Position numbers and translations under genes: made by a program
Shown: positions 1 through 8,607 of the stretch, in pieces
Position numbering within the stretch: the stretch's first letter is position 1
Layout: every line of letters begins with the position of its first letter
Notes under the pieces: generated by a model
What the model saw: the letters and a program-made list of their open reading frames with translations, nothing else
Databases searched by the model: none
What the model was told of the DNA's origin: nothing
DNA from: Streptomyces sp. NBC_01716
Lineage (GTDB): Bacteria > Actinomycetota > Actinomycetes > Streptomycetales > Streptomycetaceae
NCBI RefSeq assembly: GCF_036248275.1
Contig: NZ_CP109181.1
Coordinates: 2,604,001 to 2,668,000 of the forward strand
Reading direction: 5' to 3'
DNA: 64,000 bases

Positions 1-1729
1 CCATCATCTCGGCGTACGTCTCGCCGGCGCCCGATCCGTCGCCGAGGCTCATCCGGCCGTCCTGGACCACGACGGCCGAGGGGTCCGCGCCGTGCAGCGG
101 GGAGCCGCCGTCCGCCACCGCCATGGCGATCAGCTGGCGGCGCAGCTCGACCGCCGCGTTGTGCACCGCCGCGCTGACCATGGAGGCGCCCATGGAGCCC
201 ACCGACGCGCTGGCGTTGGGCAGATCGCTGTCGCCCGCCTCGAACGTGACGTCGCTCATGTCCATGCCCAGCCCGTCGGCGGCGACCTGGGTCATCGCCG
301 TGGTGCTGCCGGTGCCGAACTCCTGGGTGCCGCACTGCATGACGGCGCTGCCGTCGGCGTAGATCCGCACCCGCGCCTGCTGGGGCGGCATCATGAACGC
401 CATGGGGTAGGCGGCCACGGCCATTCCGGAGCCGATGAGCCAGTCGCCCTCGCGCCGCGAGCGCGGCTCGGGGTCGCGGCGCTCCCAGCCGAAGAGGCGG
501 GCACCGGTGCGCAGACACTCCTCCAGGCCGTCGCTGGACCAGGGGTTGCCGTGCTCGTCCACGGACGCGCGGTTGCGCAGGCGCAGTTCGACGGGGTCCA
601 CCCCCGTCGCGTACGCGAGCTTGTCCATCGCCACTTCCAGGGTGGAGACCCCCAGGGACTCTCCCGGCGCGCGCATGAAGGTGGGCGTCATGACGTTGCC
701 ACGGATCAGCCGGTGCACACCGAGGTAGTTCTCGCAGGTGTAGAGCTGCGAGGTGACGCCCGTCGCGGGCTCGGCCCAGTCGTCGAAGGGCGAGGTGACC
801 GAGAGTTTCTCGTGGCGTACGGCGGTGATCCTCCCGTCCTTCGCCGCCCCGATCGACAGCCGCTGCTCCTGCTCCTCCCGGTGTCCGTGAGAGGTGTAGG
901 TCTGCGGCCGGGTCAGGGCCAGCCGCACCGGGCGCCGGACGTGCCCGGCCGCCATCGCGGCGAGGGTGACATGCGGCCAGGTCATCGCCTTGCCGCCGAA
1001 GCCGCCGCCGACGAACTCGGTGATGACCCGGATATGGGCGATCGGGATGCCGAGGAGCTGGGCGACGGTGAGCTGGGTGGCCCGGACCCCCATGGTCGAG
1101 TCGTAGAGCGTCAGCCGCTCGCCGTCCCAGACGGCCGTGGTGGCGGAGGGTTCGAGTGTGTTGTGGTGGTTCGCCGCGTAGTGGTGGTCCACATCGACCC
1201 GTACGGGTGCCTGGGCCAGCGCGGTCTCGACGTCACCGCGTTCGTTCCGGCCCGGCATCAGACCGCCGAACAGGGTCGCCGCCTCGTACGCCGCCGCCCG
1301 TCCCTCCTCGATCGTGGTGACGGAGTCGGCGCGCTCGTAGGTGATGTCGAGCAACGAGGCGGCGTACTGGGCGCGTTCATGGCTGTCGGCGACCACGATG
1401 GCCAGCGGCTGCCCGGCGTAGTGGACGGTGTCGTCCTGCATGGGGAAGAACGTCTCACCGGGTGCCGCGCCGCCCACGAGCGAGGGGAGCAGGGGCGGTT
1501 GCGACGCGATTCGGGTGAGGTTGTCGTGGGTGAGGACGGCCAGGACGCCGTCCTCGTCCCGTACCCGCTTCTCGTCGATCGCCAGGACCCGGCCACTGGG
1601 GATGCCCGCGCCGACAACGGCGGCGTGGACCAGGTTCGGCAGTTCGATCTCGGCGGTGTACCGGGCCGCTCCGGTGACCTTCCGCCTGCCGTCGACCCGG
1701 CTGACGGGCTTGCCGACCGCGTTGCTCAT
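1..1729 (-). CDS. Molybdenum hydroxylase large subunit, PaoC/XdhA-like (3' end outside window)
   Basis: This is the molybdopterin-binding catalytic subunit of a xanthine dehydrogenase-family oxidoreductase, probably acting on an aldehyde or N-heterocycle. About 576 residues are visible from an ATG at 1729; the C-terminus lies beyond position 1. The N-terminal segment has the family opening (KPVSRVDG, then KVTGAARYTAE). The glycine-rich cofactor loop FVGGGFGGK sits near the middle, followed by FMRAPGE and, near the visible end, GTQEFGTGS. The start overlaps the stop of the FAD subunit by four bases (ATGA), so the two are translationally coupled. The 4Fe-4S insertion in that FAD subunit suggests the PaoABC/YagTSR branch rather than true xanthine dehydrogenase. 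The substrate cannot be read from sequence. Confidence 0.9.
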   Translation of the reverse strand, partial: MSNAVGKPVSRVDGRRKVTGAARYTAEIELPNLVHAAVVGAGIPSGRVLAIDEKRVRDEDGVLAVLTHDNLTRIASQPPLLPSLVGGAAPGETFFPMQDDTVHYAGQPLAIVVADSHERAQYAASLLDITYERADSVTTIEEGRAAAYEAATLFGGLMPGRNERGDVETALAQAPVRVDVDHHYAANHHNTLEPSATTAVWDGERLTLYDSTMGVRATQLTVAQLLGIPIAHIRVITEFVGGGFGGKAMTWPHVTLAAMAAGHVRRPVRLALTRPQTYTSHGHREEQEQRLSIGAAKDGRITAVRHEKLSVTSPFDDWAEPATGVTSQLYTCENYLGVHRLIRGNVMTPTFMRAPGESLGVSTLEVAMDKLAYATGVDPVELRLRNRASVDEHGNPWSSDGLEECLRTGARLFGWERRDPEPRSRREGDWLIGSGMAVAAYPMAFMMPPQQARVRIYADGSAVMQCGTQEFGTGSTTAMTQVAADGLGMDMSDVTFEAGDSDLPNASASVGSMGASMVSAAVHNAAVELRRQLIAMAVADGGSPLHGADPSAVVVQDGRMSLGDGSGAGETYAEMM

Positions 1730-2718
1730 CGTGCGTCTCCGTTCACGACCTGCTCCAGCGCGCGCACCATCGCCCGCCGCGCCATGGGGATTTTGAACGC
1801 GTTGTCCTTGCGCGGACTCGCGGGTGCCATCTCAAGCGCGGCGGCCTCCGCGAACGCCTCGGTGGTCGCCGGACCGCCGGTCAGGGCGGCTTCCGCGCGC
1901 CGGGCCCGCCACGGTTTCGTACCGACACCGCCGAGAGCGAGGCGTACGCCGGCGACCCGGCCGTCCCGTACATCGACGGCCGCCGCGACGGAGACCAGGG
2001 CGAACTCGTAGGACTGCCGGTCGCGGAGCTTCAGATACAGGGAGCGCTCGGCGATCGGTGTCGGCGGTACCTCGATCGCCACGATGAGTTCCCCGCGTTC
2101 CAGGGGGTGTTCCACCTCGGGCGTGCTCCCCGGGAGCAGGTAGAAGTCGTCGATGGGGATACCGCGCGCGCCGGACGGGCCGAGTGTGTGGACGACCGCG
2201 TCGAGTGCGACGAGCGCGACGCCGACGTCGGATGGGTGGGTGGCGACGCAGTCGTCACTGGTACCGAGCACCGCGTGCAGGCGGTTGAGGCCGTCCATGG
2301 CCGAACAGCCGCTCCCCGGCTCGCGTTTGTTGCAGGGGGAGACACCGTCGCGGAAGTAGGAGCAGCGGGTGCGCTGGCAGAGGTTTCCGCCCATGGAGGC
2401 CATGTTGCGCAGCTGCTCGGATGCGCCCAGGAGAAGCGCCTGCGAGATCATCGGGAAGCGCCGTACGACGTCGGCGGAGCGCGCGACGTCCGTCATTCTC
2501 GCGAGGGCCCCGATCCGCAGCCCGGTGCCGGGCGTGAAGTCGATCTCCTTCAGGGCAAGGGAGTTGATGTCGACCAGCGCGTCCGGGCGGGTCACTCCGA
2601 GCCGGATGAGGTCGATCTCCGTGGTGCCGCCGGCGAGGAAAGCGCTGGCGGAATCGGCGCCGACGGTGGCGATCGCCTCGTCCACGGTACTCGCACGCGT
2701 ATAGCTGAGAGGTCGCAT
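1726..2718 (-). CDS. Molybdenum hydroxylase FAD subunit with 4Fe-4S loop (PaoB/YagS-like)
   Basis: This is the FAD-binding middle subunit that passes electrons from the 2Fe-2S subunit. I start it at the ATG at 2718 (MRPLSY); upstream in-frame codons would run through the 2Fe-2S gene. Near residue 29 is AGGTTEIDL, the FAD-binding segment, and near 109 is MGGNLCQRT. Four cysteines at about 114, 119, 129 and 138 lie in a short insertion (NLCQRTRC, then PCNKREPG and SGCSA). In PaoB and in 4-hydroxybenzoyl-CoA reductase beta this loop binds an extra 4Fe-4S cluster; plain xanthine dehydrogenases lack it. At 330 residues the length is normal. It is coupled by overlap to the large subunit and is one base from the end of the 2Fe-2S gene. 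Confidence 0.9.
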   Translation of the reverse strand: MRPLSYTRASTVDEAIATVGADSASAFLAGGTTEIDLIRLGVTRPDALVDINSLALKEIDFTPGTGLRIGALARMTDVARSADVVRRFPMISQALLLGASEQLRNMASMGGNLCQRTRCSYFRDGVSPCNKREPGSGCSAMDGLNRLHAVLGTSDDCVATHPSDVGVALVALDAVVHTLGPSGARGIPIDDFYLLPGSTPEVEHPLERGELIVAIEVPPTPIAERSLYLKLRDRQSYEFALVSVAAAVDVRDGRVAGVRLALGGVGTKPWRARRAEAALTGGPATTEAFAEAAALEMAPASPRKDNAFKIPMARRAMVRALEQVVNGDAR

Positions 2719-2719
2719 G

Positions 2720-3217
2720 TCAGGCCCGCCCACTCGTCGCGGGGTCGGCGTCGCGGATATCGCGAACCGCCGCCCGGATATTCGGATAGGCGGCGCAGCG
2801 GCAGAGATTGCCACTCATGTGTTCGGCGATTTCCTCGTCCGTCGTCGCGTTTCCCTCTTTGAGCAGGGCCACCGCCGACATGAGCTGTCCCGATGTGCAG
2901 TAGCCGCACTGGAAAGCGTCACGCTCGATGAACGCGCTCTGGAGGGGGTGCAGATCGCCGCCGTCGGCGAGGCCCTCGACCGTGCTGACCTCGTGGTCCT
3001 CACAGGCCACCGCCAGCGTCAGACAGGCGAGCACCCGCCGGTCGTCCACCCAGACCGTGCAGGCGCCGCAGGTTCCCTGGTCGCATCCTTTCTTGGTGCC
3101 GGTGAGACTCAGATGTTCGCGCAGGGCGTCCAGGAGGCTGACGCGGGGTTCCAGTTCGATCTCGTGAATCTCGCCGTTGACTTTCATGGACACCGGGGCA
3201 CGCGCCGGTCCGATCAC
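2720..3217 (-). CDS. Molybdenum hydroxylase 2Fe-2S subunit (PaoA/YagT-like)
   Basis: This is the small iron-sulfur subunit. I chose the GTG at 3217 because an AAGG-type ribosome site lies nine bases upstream; the longer open frame back to 3424 runs through the dctA terminator hairpin. The protein is 165 residues. The plant-ferredoxin cluster is at Cys45, Cys50, Cys53 and Cys64 (KGCDQGTCGAC), and the second cluster is at Cys103, Cys106, Cys138 and Cys140 (QCGYC and CRC). With this start there is no twin-arginine signal, so unlike E. coli PaoA the complex is probably cytoplasmic. It is first in an operon with the FAD and molybdopterin subunits. Confidence 0.9.
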   Translation of the reverse strand: MIGPARAPVSMKVNGEIHEIELEPRVSLLDALREHLSLTGTKKGCDQGTCGACTVWVDDRRVLACLTLAVACEDHEVSTVEGLADGGDLHPLQSAFIERDAFQCGYCTSGQLMSAVALLKEGNATTDEEIAEHMSGNLCRCAAYPNIRAAVRDIRDADPATSGRA

Positions 3218-3359
3218 AGCTGTCAGCCTTCCCTGTGTGTGGATGACCTGAAAGAAGCCTCTTCGGTGCGGGATTCTCCACTGCGGAAATCCCCACCGGC
3301 CCTTTTGACACCGCAACACGCAAGGAACCGCACGAAAGCCGGTCCGGAGTACGAAAAAT

Positions 3360-3395
3360 GACCGGCCCGTACGGACGTCTCCGTACGGACCGGTC
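3360..3395 (-). terminator. Hairpin terminator downstream of dctA
   Basis: An eight-base stem (CGTACGGA / TCCGTACG, loop CGTC) is extended by GACCGG / CCGGTC. On the minus strand it is followed by a run of T (ATTTTTCG), which fits intrinsic termination of the leftward dctA transcript. The surrounding gap, 3218 to 3538, holds the leader of the molybdenum hydroxylase operon, this hairpin and the tandem repeat at 3453. I see no gene in it. Confidence 0.7.
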
Positions 3396-3452
3396 TTTCG
3401 CAAGGCCGGGGGAAGGGGGATCAACCCCCGGCCGGGGTATTCGGGTCAAGCG

Positions 3453-3554
3453 GTCGGACCTTCACCGGTGTCAGACCTTCACCGGTGTCAGACCTTCGCC
3501 GGTGTCAGACCTTCGCCGGCGTCGGACCTTCGCCGTCGTCAGACCTTCGCCGGC
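3453..3554. repeat. Six tandem 17-bp repeats overlapping the end of dctA
   Basis: Six back-to-back copies of a 17-base unit (GTCAGACCTTCGCCGGY, with one or two substitutions per copy) begin at 3453, 3470, 3487, 3504, 3521 and 3538. There are no spacers, so this is a minisatellite and not a CRISPR array. The last copies cover the stop codon (3539-3541) and the last codons of dctA. The unit is not a multiple of three. Confidence 0.9.
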
Positions 3555-4945
3555 GTCCCGTCCGCGTCACGCGCCTCCGGTACGGCGGAGGATCCGTCGG
3601 CCGCGCCGTCGGACTCCTTCGTGAGGCTCGGCCCGTCGCCGTCGCCACCGTGCGCCCCGTGGTCGTCGACCAGCATCTTCTCGTCGAACGGGATGCGGCC
3701 GGACAGCACCTCGTCCACCCTGGCCCGGTCGATCTCCTTCGTCCACGTACCGACGAGGACCGTGGCGACGGCGTTGCCCGCGAAGTTCGTCAGGGCGCGC
3801 GCCTCGCTCATGAAGCGGTCGATGCCGACGATCAGGCCGACGCCGTCGACCAGTTCGGGACGGTGCGACTGAAGGCCGCCCGCCAAGGTCGCGAGACCCG
3901 CGCCGGTGACACCCGCCGCGCCCTTCGACGCGATGATCATGAAGATCAGGAGGCCGATCTGCTCACCGATGGAGAGCGGGTCGCCCATCGCCTCGGCGAT
4001 GAAGAGCGACGCCATCGTGAGGTAGATGGCCGTGCCGTCGAGGTTGAAGGAGTAGCCCGTCGGCACGGTGATACCGACGACGGGCTTGCTGACGCCCAGG
4101 TGCTCCATCTTCGCGATCAGCCGCGGCAGCGCCGACTCGGACGACGAGGTGGAGAGGATCAGCAGGAACTCGCGCGCCAGGTACTTCAGCAGCGAGAAGA
4201 GGTTGATGCCGGTGATCACCTTGAGCAGCGCGCCGAGGATGACGAAGACGAAGAGCGCGCAGGTGATGTAGAAGCCGACCATGATGACCGCGAGCGACTT
4301 CAGCGCGTCCATGCCGGTCTCGCCGACCACCGCCGCGATGGCGCCGAAGGCACCGACCGGGGCCGCCCACATGATCATCGCGAGGATGCGGAAGACCAGG
4401 CGCTGGATGTGCCCGATGCCGCGCAGGATCGGCTCGCCGGTGGAGCCCATCGCCTGGAGCGCGAAGCCCGCCAGCAGCGCGACGAGCAGCGTCTGGAGCA
4501 CCTCGCCCTCGGTGAAGGCGGAGACGAGCGTGGTCGGGATGATGCCGACCAGGAACTCCGCGGTGGTCTCGGCGTCGCCGTCGACCTGCGCCGCGCCGGC
4601 GTCGGCCGTGGCCTGGGTGATGTGCAGCCCGGAACCGGGCTCCAGGATGTTGCCGACGACGAGGCCGATGGCCAGCGCGACGGTCGACATGACCATGAAG
4701 TAGCCGAGGGCCAGACCGCCGACGGCGCCGACCTTGGCTGCCTTGCGGACGGATCCGACGCCCAGCACGATGGTGCAGAAGATGATCGGGGAGATCATCA
4801 TCTTGATGAGGTTGACGAAGCCGGTCCCGATGGGCTTCAGCTCGACGGCCACCCCCGGGGCGGCGAAACCGACGGTGATTCCGAGAATCACTGCGACGAT
4901 CACGGCCAGATACAGATAATGGGTACGGTCCCGAGTAGCGGCCAC
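3539..4945 (-). CDS. dctA: Dicarboxylate/glutamate:cation symporter (SLC1/DAACS family)
   Basis: This is a membrane symporter that probably takes up C4-dicarboxylates with protons or sodium. The 468-residue protein starts at a GTG at 4945, with AGGAGG four bases upstream. Family hallmarks are the serine-rich hairpin (STSSSESALPRL), followed by NLDGTAIYLTMA in the NxDGT transmembrane segment. Several hydrophobic segments span residues 10 to 400, and the tail is acidic and hydrophilic. It is divergent from a CitA/DcuS-type sensor kinase and regulator, the usual arrangement for substrate-induced dicarboxylate uptake, and that is the basis for the symbol. Glutamate as substrate cannot be excluded. 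The last codons run into a tandem repeat. Confidence 0.82.
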   Translation of the reverse strand: MAATRDRTHYLYLAVIVAVILGITVGFAAPGVAVELKPIGTGFVNLIKMMISPIIFCTIVLGVGSVRKAAKVGAVGGLALGYFMVMSTVALAIGLVVGNILEPGSGLHITQATADAGAAQVDGDAETTAEFLVGIIPTTLVSAFTEGEVLQTLLVALLAGFALQAMGSTGEPILRGIGHIQRLVFRILAMIMWAAPVGAFGAIAAVVGETGMDALKSLAVIMVGFYITCALFVFVILGALLKVITGINLFSLLKYLAREFLLILSTSSSESALPRLIAKMEHLGVSKPVVGITVPTGYSFNLDGTAIYLTMASLFIAEAMGDPLSIGEQIGLLIFMIIASKGAAGVTGAGLATLAGGLQSHRPELVDGVGLIVGIDRFMSEARALTNFAGNAVATVLVGTWTKEIDRARVDEVLSGRIPFDEKMLVDDHGAHGGDGDGPSLTKESDGAADGSSAVPEARDADGTPAKV

Positions 4946-5080
4946 GGGTCCTCCTTGACTCGTTTGTCCCTGCGCGACCTCCCGTCCCGAGGGGGTCCCG
5001 GCGACTATCCATCAGGCTGTGACCCCGGTCACCCTTACGTGCATTTCGTTCATACGATTTCGGCCAGGCAGACTTGCGTC
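4946..5080. promoter_or_regulatory. Divergent promoter region of dctA and its two-component system
   Basis: This 135-base gap separates the divergent starts of dctA and the sensor kinase. It contains the AGGAGG ribosome site of dctA and short dyads such as GTGACCCCGGTCAC at 5029. The paired regulator most likely binds here; the exact promoter elements are not clear by eye. Confidence 0.5.
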
Positions 5081-6778
5081 ATGCAGCTACCCCGTCCCCG
5101 CAGCCTCGCGGGCCAGCTCTTCGCGATGCAGGTCGTGCTGGTCGCGGCTGTCGTGGCCGGATGCGCGCTGTTCGCGTACTTCACGGACCGGGCGCAGGCC
5201 GAGGAGACCGCCAAGCGCCAGGTGACGGCCACGGCGCGGGCGATGGCCGACTCCCCGTCCGTACGGGAGGCCATCAGGTCCGACGATCCCTCGGCCACGC
5301 TCCAGCCCTACGCGGAGCGTGTGCGGATCGACACGGGCGTCGACTTCGTCACGATCATGAAGCCGGACGGGACGCGCTGGACGCATCCGGATCCCCAGCT
5401 GATCGGGCTGCCCTTCATCGGCACGACCGAGCCCGCGCTGCTCGGCAAGACCTTCACCGAGACGTACACGGGGACCCTCGGGCCCTCGACCCGGGCGGTG
5501 ACCCCGATCGAGGACGACGGGCGCATCACGGGGCTGATCAGCGTCGGCATCACCGTCGACCGGATCTCCAGCCAGCTGGAGGAGCAGGTGAAGGTCCTGG
5601 CGCTGGCGGCCGGGGGCGCCCTCGCGCTGGGCGGTGTGGGCACGTACGTGATCAACGCGCGGCTGCGCCGCCACACCCACGGGATGAACGCGGCCGAGCT
5701 GAGCCGGATGCACGACTACCACGAGGCCGCGCTGCACGCCGTGCGCGAGGGTCTGCTCATGCTGGACGGACGGCGCAGGATCGCGCTGATCAACGACGGC
5801 GGGCAGGAGCTCCTCGGTCTGGACGACAGAGCCGTGGGCCGCAACATCGACGAGCTCGGGCTGCCCGCCCCGCTCGTCGGGGCGCTCCTCGCCTCCGAGC
5901 CGCGCGTGGACGAGGTCCATATGACGGCCGACCGGATCGTCGTCGTCAGTACCCGTCCGGTGATCGGCGGCGAGCGGCGCGGTACGGTCGCCACGCTCCG
6001 GGACCACACCGAAATCCAGGCACTGTCGGGCGAGTTGGACTCGGAGCGCGGTTTCACCCACGCTCTTCGCTCGCAGGCGCACGAGGCGGCGAACCGGCTG
6101 CACACGGTCGTGTCGCTGATCGAGATGGGGCGGGTGGAGGAGGCGGTGGAGTTCGCCACGGCGGAGCTGGAGCTGGCGCAGGTGCTCACGGACCGGGTGG
6201 TCGGCGCGGTGGCCGAACCGGTGCTGGCGGCGCTGCTGCTCGGCAAGGCGGCGCAGGCGAACGAACGCGGCGTGGAGCTGGTGCTCGCCGGGGACAGCCG
6301 TATCGACGACGGGGTGCTGCCGCCGTCGCTGGCCGCCCGCGATCTGGTGACCGTGCTCGGCAATCTGATCGACAACGGGGTGGACGCGGCGCAGGGCACG
6401 GACGGCGCGCGGGTCACCGTCACCGCGCTGGCCGGGGACGGTGAGCTGCTGCTGCGGGTACGGGACACGGGGCCGGGCGTCGCGCCCGGTGACATCGAGG
6501 AGGTGTTCCGGCGCGGCTGGTCGACCAGGGGCGCGGGACGCGGACTCGGGCTGGCGCTCGTACGCCAGGCGGTGCACCGGGCGCACGGCACGGTGGAGCT
6601 GACACCGGGGCGGGACGGCGGGGCGGAGTTCACGGTACGGCTGCCGCTGGGCGCACGTGACGGGGCGGTTCCGGGCCTTGCGGGCCCCCGTCCAGACGCG
6701 CGTGACACGACGGACGCGAGCGCGGCGGAGCCGATGGCCGGCGCCTCGGCCGACGGCGGGAAGAAGGGCGGATCATGA
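5081..6778 (+). CDS. CitA/DcuS-type sensor histidine kinase
   Basis: This is the membrane sensor of a two-component system that probably detects an external di- or tricarboxylate. I start it at the ATG at 5081 (565 residues); the in-frame extension to 3485 is only an open frame antisense to dctA. A transmembrane helix (about 12 to 34) is followed by an extracellular Cache/PAS-like domain (about 40 to 175, with GVDFVTIM and GLISVGITVD). Then come a second helix (about 180 to 205), a cytoplasmic PAS domain, a Spo0B-type dimerisation segment (RSQAHEAANRLHTVVSLIEMG) and an ATPase domain (NLIDNGVDAA, GRGLGLAL). The start of the regulator gene overlaps its stop (ATGA). Confidence 0.9.
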   Translation: MQLPRPRSLAGQLFAMQVVLVAAVVAGCALFAYFTDRAQAEETAKRQVTATARAMADSPSVREAIRSDDPSATLQPYAERVRIDTGVDFVTIMKPDGTRWTHPDPQLIGLPFIGTTEPALLGKTFTETYTGTLGPSTRAVTPIEDDGRITGLISVGITVDRISSQLEEQVKVLALAAGGALALGGVGTYVINARLRRHTHGMNAAELSRMHDYHEAALHAVREGLLMLDGRRRIALINDGGQELLGLDDRAVGRNIDELGLPAPLVGALLASEPRVDEVHMTADRIVVVSTRPVIGGERRGTVATLRDHTEIQALSGELDSERGFTHALRSQAHEAANRLHTVVSLIEMGRVEEAVEFATAELELAQVLTDRVVGAVAEPVLAALLLGKAAQANERGVELVLAGDSRIDDGVLPPSLAARDLVTVLGNLIDNGVDAAQGTDGARVTVTALAGDGELLLRVRDTGPGVAPGDIEEVFRRGWSTRGAGRGLGLALVRQAVHRAHGTVELTPGRDGGAEFTVRLPLGARDGAVPGLAGPRPDARDTTDASAAEPMAGASADGGKKGGS

Positions 6779-7479
6779 CCGGGACCACGGACGGCGCCCC
6801 CCGCCCCATTCGCGTGCTCGTCGTCGAGGACGACCCCGTCGCCGCCGACGCCCATCAGCTGTACGTGGGCCGGGTGCCCGGCTTCGAGGTGGCCGGGGTC
6901 GCGCACTCCCGGGTCGAGGCCGGCCGGGCCCTGGAGCGTACGGACGTGGACCTGATCCTCCTCGACCTGTATCTGCCGGACGGGCACGGGCTCCAACTGC
7001 TGCGCAGTCTGCGGGCCGTCGGCCACCACGCGGACGTCATCGCCGTCACGTCGGCGCGCGATCTCGCGGTCGTACGCGAAGGGGTGTCGCTGGGCGTCGT
7101 GCAGTACGTACTGAAGCCTTTCGCCTTCGCCACGCTGCGCGACCGGCTCAGCCGTTACGCCGAGTTCCGGGCCGCCGCCGGTGAGGCCAGCGGCCAGGAC
7201 GAGGTGGACCGGGCACTCGGCGCGCTGCGCGCTCCGCAGCCCGCGTCGCTGCCCAAGGGGCTCAGCGGGCCGACGCTGGAGTCGGTGACGCGTGCGCTGC
7301 GCGACGCGCGGGAGGGCCTGACGGCCACGGAGGCCGCGGCCACACTCGGCATCTCCCGGATCACCGCGCGCCGTTATCTGGAGCATCTGGTCGTCGCCGG
7401 GCAGGCGGACCGCAGCCCGCAGTACGGCCAGATCGGGCGTCCGGAGCTCCAGTACCGGTGGATCGTCTCCGCCCGATAG
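6775..7479 (+). CDS. CitB/DcuR-type response regulator
   Basis: This 234-residue response regulator is translationally coupled to the sensor kinase. The receiver domain (about 12 to 130) has the acidic pair in VVEDD, the phosphoacceptor Asp64 in ILLDLYLPDG, and the conserved Lys in VLKPF. A C-terminal winged helix-turn-helix (about 175 to 230, AATLGISRITARRYLEHL) is typical of the CitB/DcuR group. Given the divergent symporter gene, it most likely activates dctA in response to extracellular dicarboxylate. Confidence 0.9.
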   Translation: MTGTTDGAPRPIRVLVVEDDPVAADAHQLYVGRVPGFEVAGVAHSRVEAGRALERTDVDLILLDLYLPDGHGLQLLRSLRAVGHHADVIAVTSARDLAVVREGVSLGVVQYVLKPFAFATLRDRLSRYAEFRAAAGEASGQDEVDRALGALRAPQPASLPKGLSGPTLESVTRALRDAREGLTATEAAATLGISRITARRYLEHLVVAGQADRSPQYGQIGRPELQYRWIVSAR

Positions 7480-7565
7480 CGTGGACGCCGCGAGGTCACG
7501 GGCCTCGCTCGCACCGCCCGTCAACACGCTGGTCACGCCCGTACGCGCCGGTGAACAATGCGGTC

Positions 7566-8462
7566 ATGACTGTTCTCGGCGCCGTGTTCCGCCCCCAACT
7601 TCCCCCCGAACGACTCCGCGACATCGCCCGCACCGCGGACGAAGCCGGCCTGGACGAGCTGTGGCTCTGGGAGGACTGCTTCCTGGAGAGCGGCATCGCC
7701 AGTATCGCCGCGGCCCTCGCCTGGACGGAGCGGCTGCGCGTCGGCGTCGGTCTGCTCCCCGTACCCCTGCGCAACGTCGCGCTGACCGCCATGGAGGCCG
7801 CGACGCTGCACCGGCTGTTCCCCGGCCGGGCCCTGCTCGGGGTCGGGCACGGCGTGCAGGACTGGATGCGGCAGACCGGTACGCGCGTCGAGTCGCCCGT
7901 GACCCTGCTGCGCGAGCACCTCGTGGCGCTGCGCGCGCTGCTGGCCGGTGAGCGGGTGACCACGGACGGCCGTTACGTGAAGCTGGACGCCGTCGCGCTC
8001 GACTGGCCGCCGGCCACCGCACCCGCACTGCCCGCCGTGTACGCCGGCGCCACCGGACCGCGCACGATGCGGCTGACGGGCGAGGCCGCCGACGGCACGA
8101 TCCTGACGGGCGGCACCTCGCCCGACGCGGTACGCCTGGCCCGCCAACTCATCGCGGAGGGGCGGGAGTCGGCCGGGCGCACCGGCCACCACCCGTTGGT
8201 CGTCTACCTCCACACGGCGACCGGCCCCAACTCCGAGGCGCGGCTGCGGGCCGAGTTGGACGCCCTGGGCGACAGCTGGGGGCCGGAGGGACCGTACGGA
8301 ATCGCGGGCACCGCCGACGCGGTCGCCGACGCCGTGCGGGAGCTCGCGGAGGCCGGGGCGGACACCGTGGTGCTCCAGCCGACGGCCGACGATCCGGACC
8401 CGGAGGGCTTCGTCCGTTTCACGGCCGCCGAGGTCCGTCCGCTCGTGCCGGGTACGGAGTGA
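7566..8462 (+). CDS. LLM-class (luciferase-like) flavin- or F420-dependent oxidoreductase
   Basis: This is a 298-residue TIM-barrel oxidoreductase of the bacterial luciferase superfamily. I start it at the ATG at 7566 (MTVLGAVFRPQ); the open frame upstream overlaps the response regulator and is not supported. Family segments include ELWLWEDC, GVGLLPVPLRN, LGVGHGVQDWM and YAGATGPRTMRL. In actinobacteria such proteins use F420 or FMN; the cofactor and substrate cannot be told here. It stands alone between the dct two-component system and the sugar transporter operon. The second LLM gene, at 53321, is not closely similar by eye. Confidence 0.85.
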   Translation: MTVLGAVFRPQLPPERLRDIARTADEAGLDELWLWEDCFLESGIASIAAALAWTERLRVGVGLLPVPLRNVALTAMEAATLHRLFPGRALLGVGHGVQDWMRQTGTRVESPVTLLREHLVALRALLAGERVTTDGRYVKLDAVALDWPPATAPALPAVYAGATGPRTMRLTGEAADGTILTGGTSPDAVRLARQLIAEGRESAGRTGHHPLVVYLHTATGPNSEARLRAELDALGDSWGPEGPYGIAGTADAVADAVRELAEAGADTVVLQPTADDPDPEGFVRFTAAEVRPLVPGTE

Positions 8463-8527
8463 GCTGTGCACGGGGATTGACCTTCAGATTGACCCGGTCC
8501 TACGGTCGCCGGGCAGCCCTTAGCGGC

Positions 8528-8588
8528 TAGGTCCTGTCCGGTGGATCTTCGCGGATGAGCCCCGCGAAGATCCACCGGACAGGACCTA
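8528..8588. mobile_element. MITE-like perfect inverted repeat (27-bp arms, 7-base loop)
   Basis: The left arm, beginning TAGGTCCTGTCCGG, is the exact complement of the right arm ending CCGGACAGGACCTA; only seven bases (ATGAGCC) lie between them. The first ~35 bases match the terminal region of the 165-bp element at 28383 with about two differences, including the ATGAGCCC stretch that here forms the loop. It looks like two fused ends of one non-autonomous repeat. It lies directly upstream of the ribosome site of the solute-binding protein gene. It has no coding capacity. Confidence 0.8.
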
Positions 8589-8607
8589 TTAAGAGGAGGT
8601 CGTGCCC

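Noticed and set aside
92..2011. 639-codon plus-strand open frame at the left edge
   Set aside because: It is antisense to two recognised molybdenum hydroxylase subunits. Its product is His/Arg/Gly-rich without any domain.
3453..3554. CRISPR array
   Set aside because: The 17-base units are directly adjacent without spacers and there are no cas genes.
3485..5080. Long N-terminal extension of the sensor kinase open frame
   Set aside because: It is entirely antisense to dctA and the tandem repeat, and is composed of charged low-complexity residues. The membrane helix and Cache domain begin right after the ATG at 5081.
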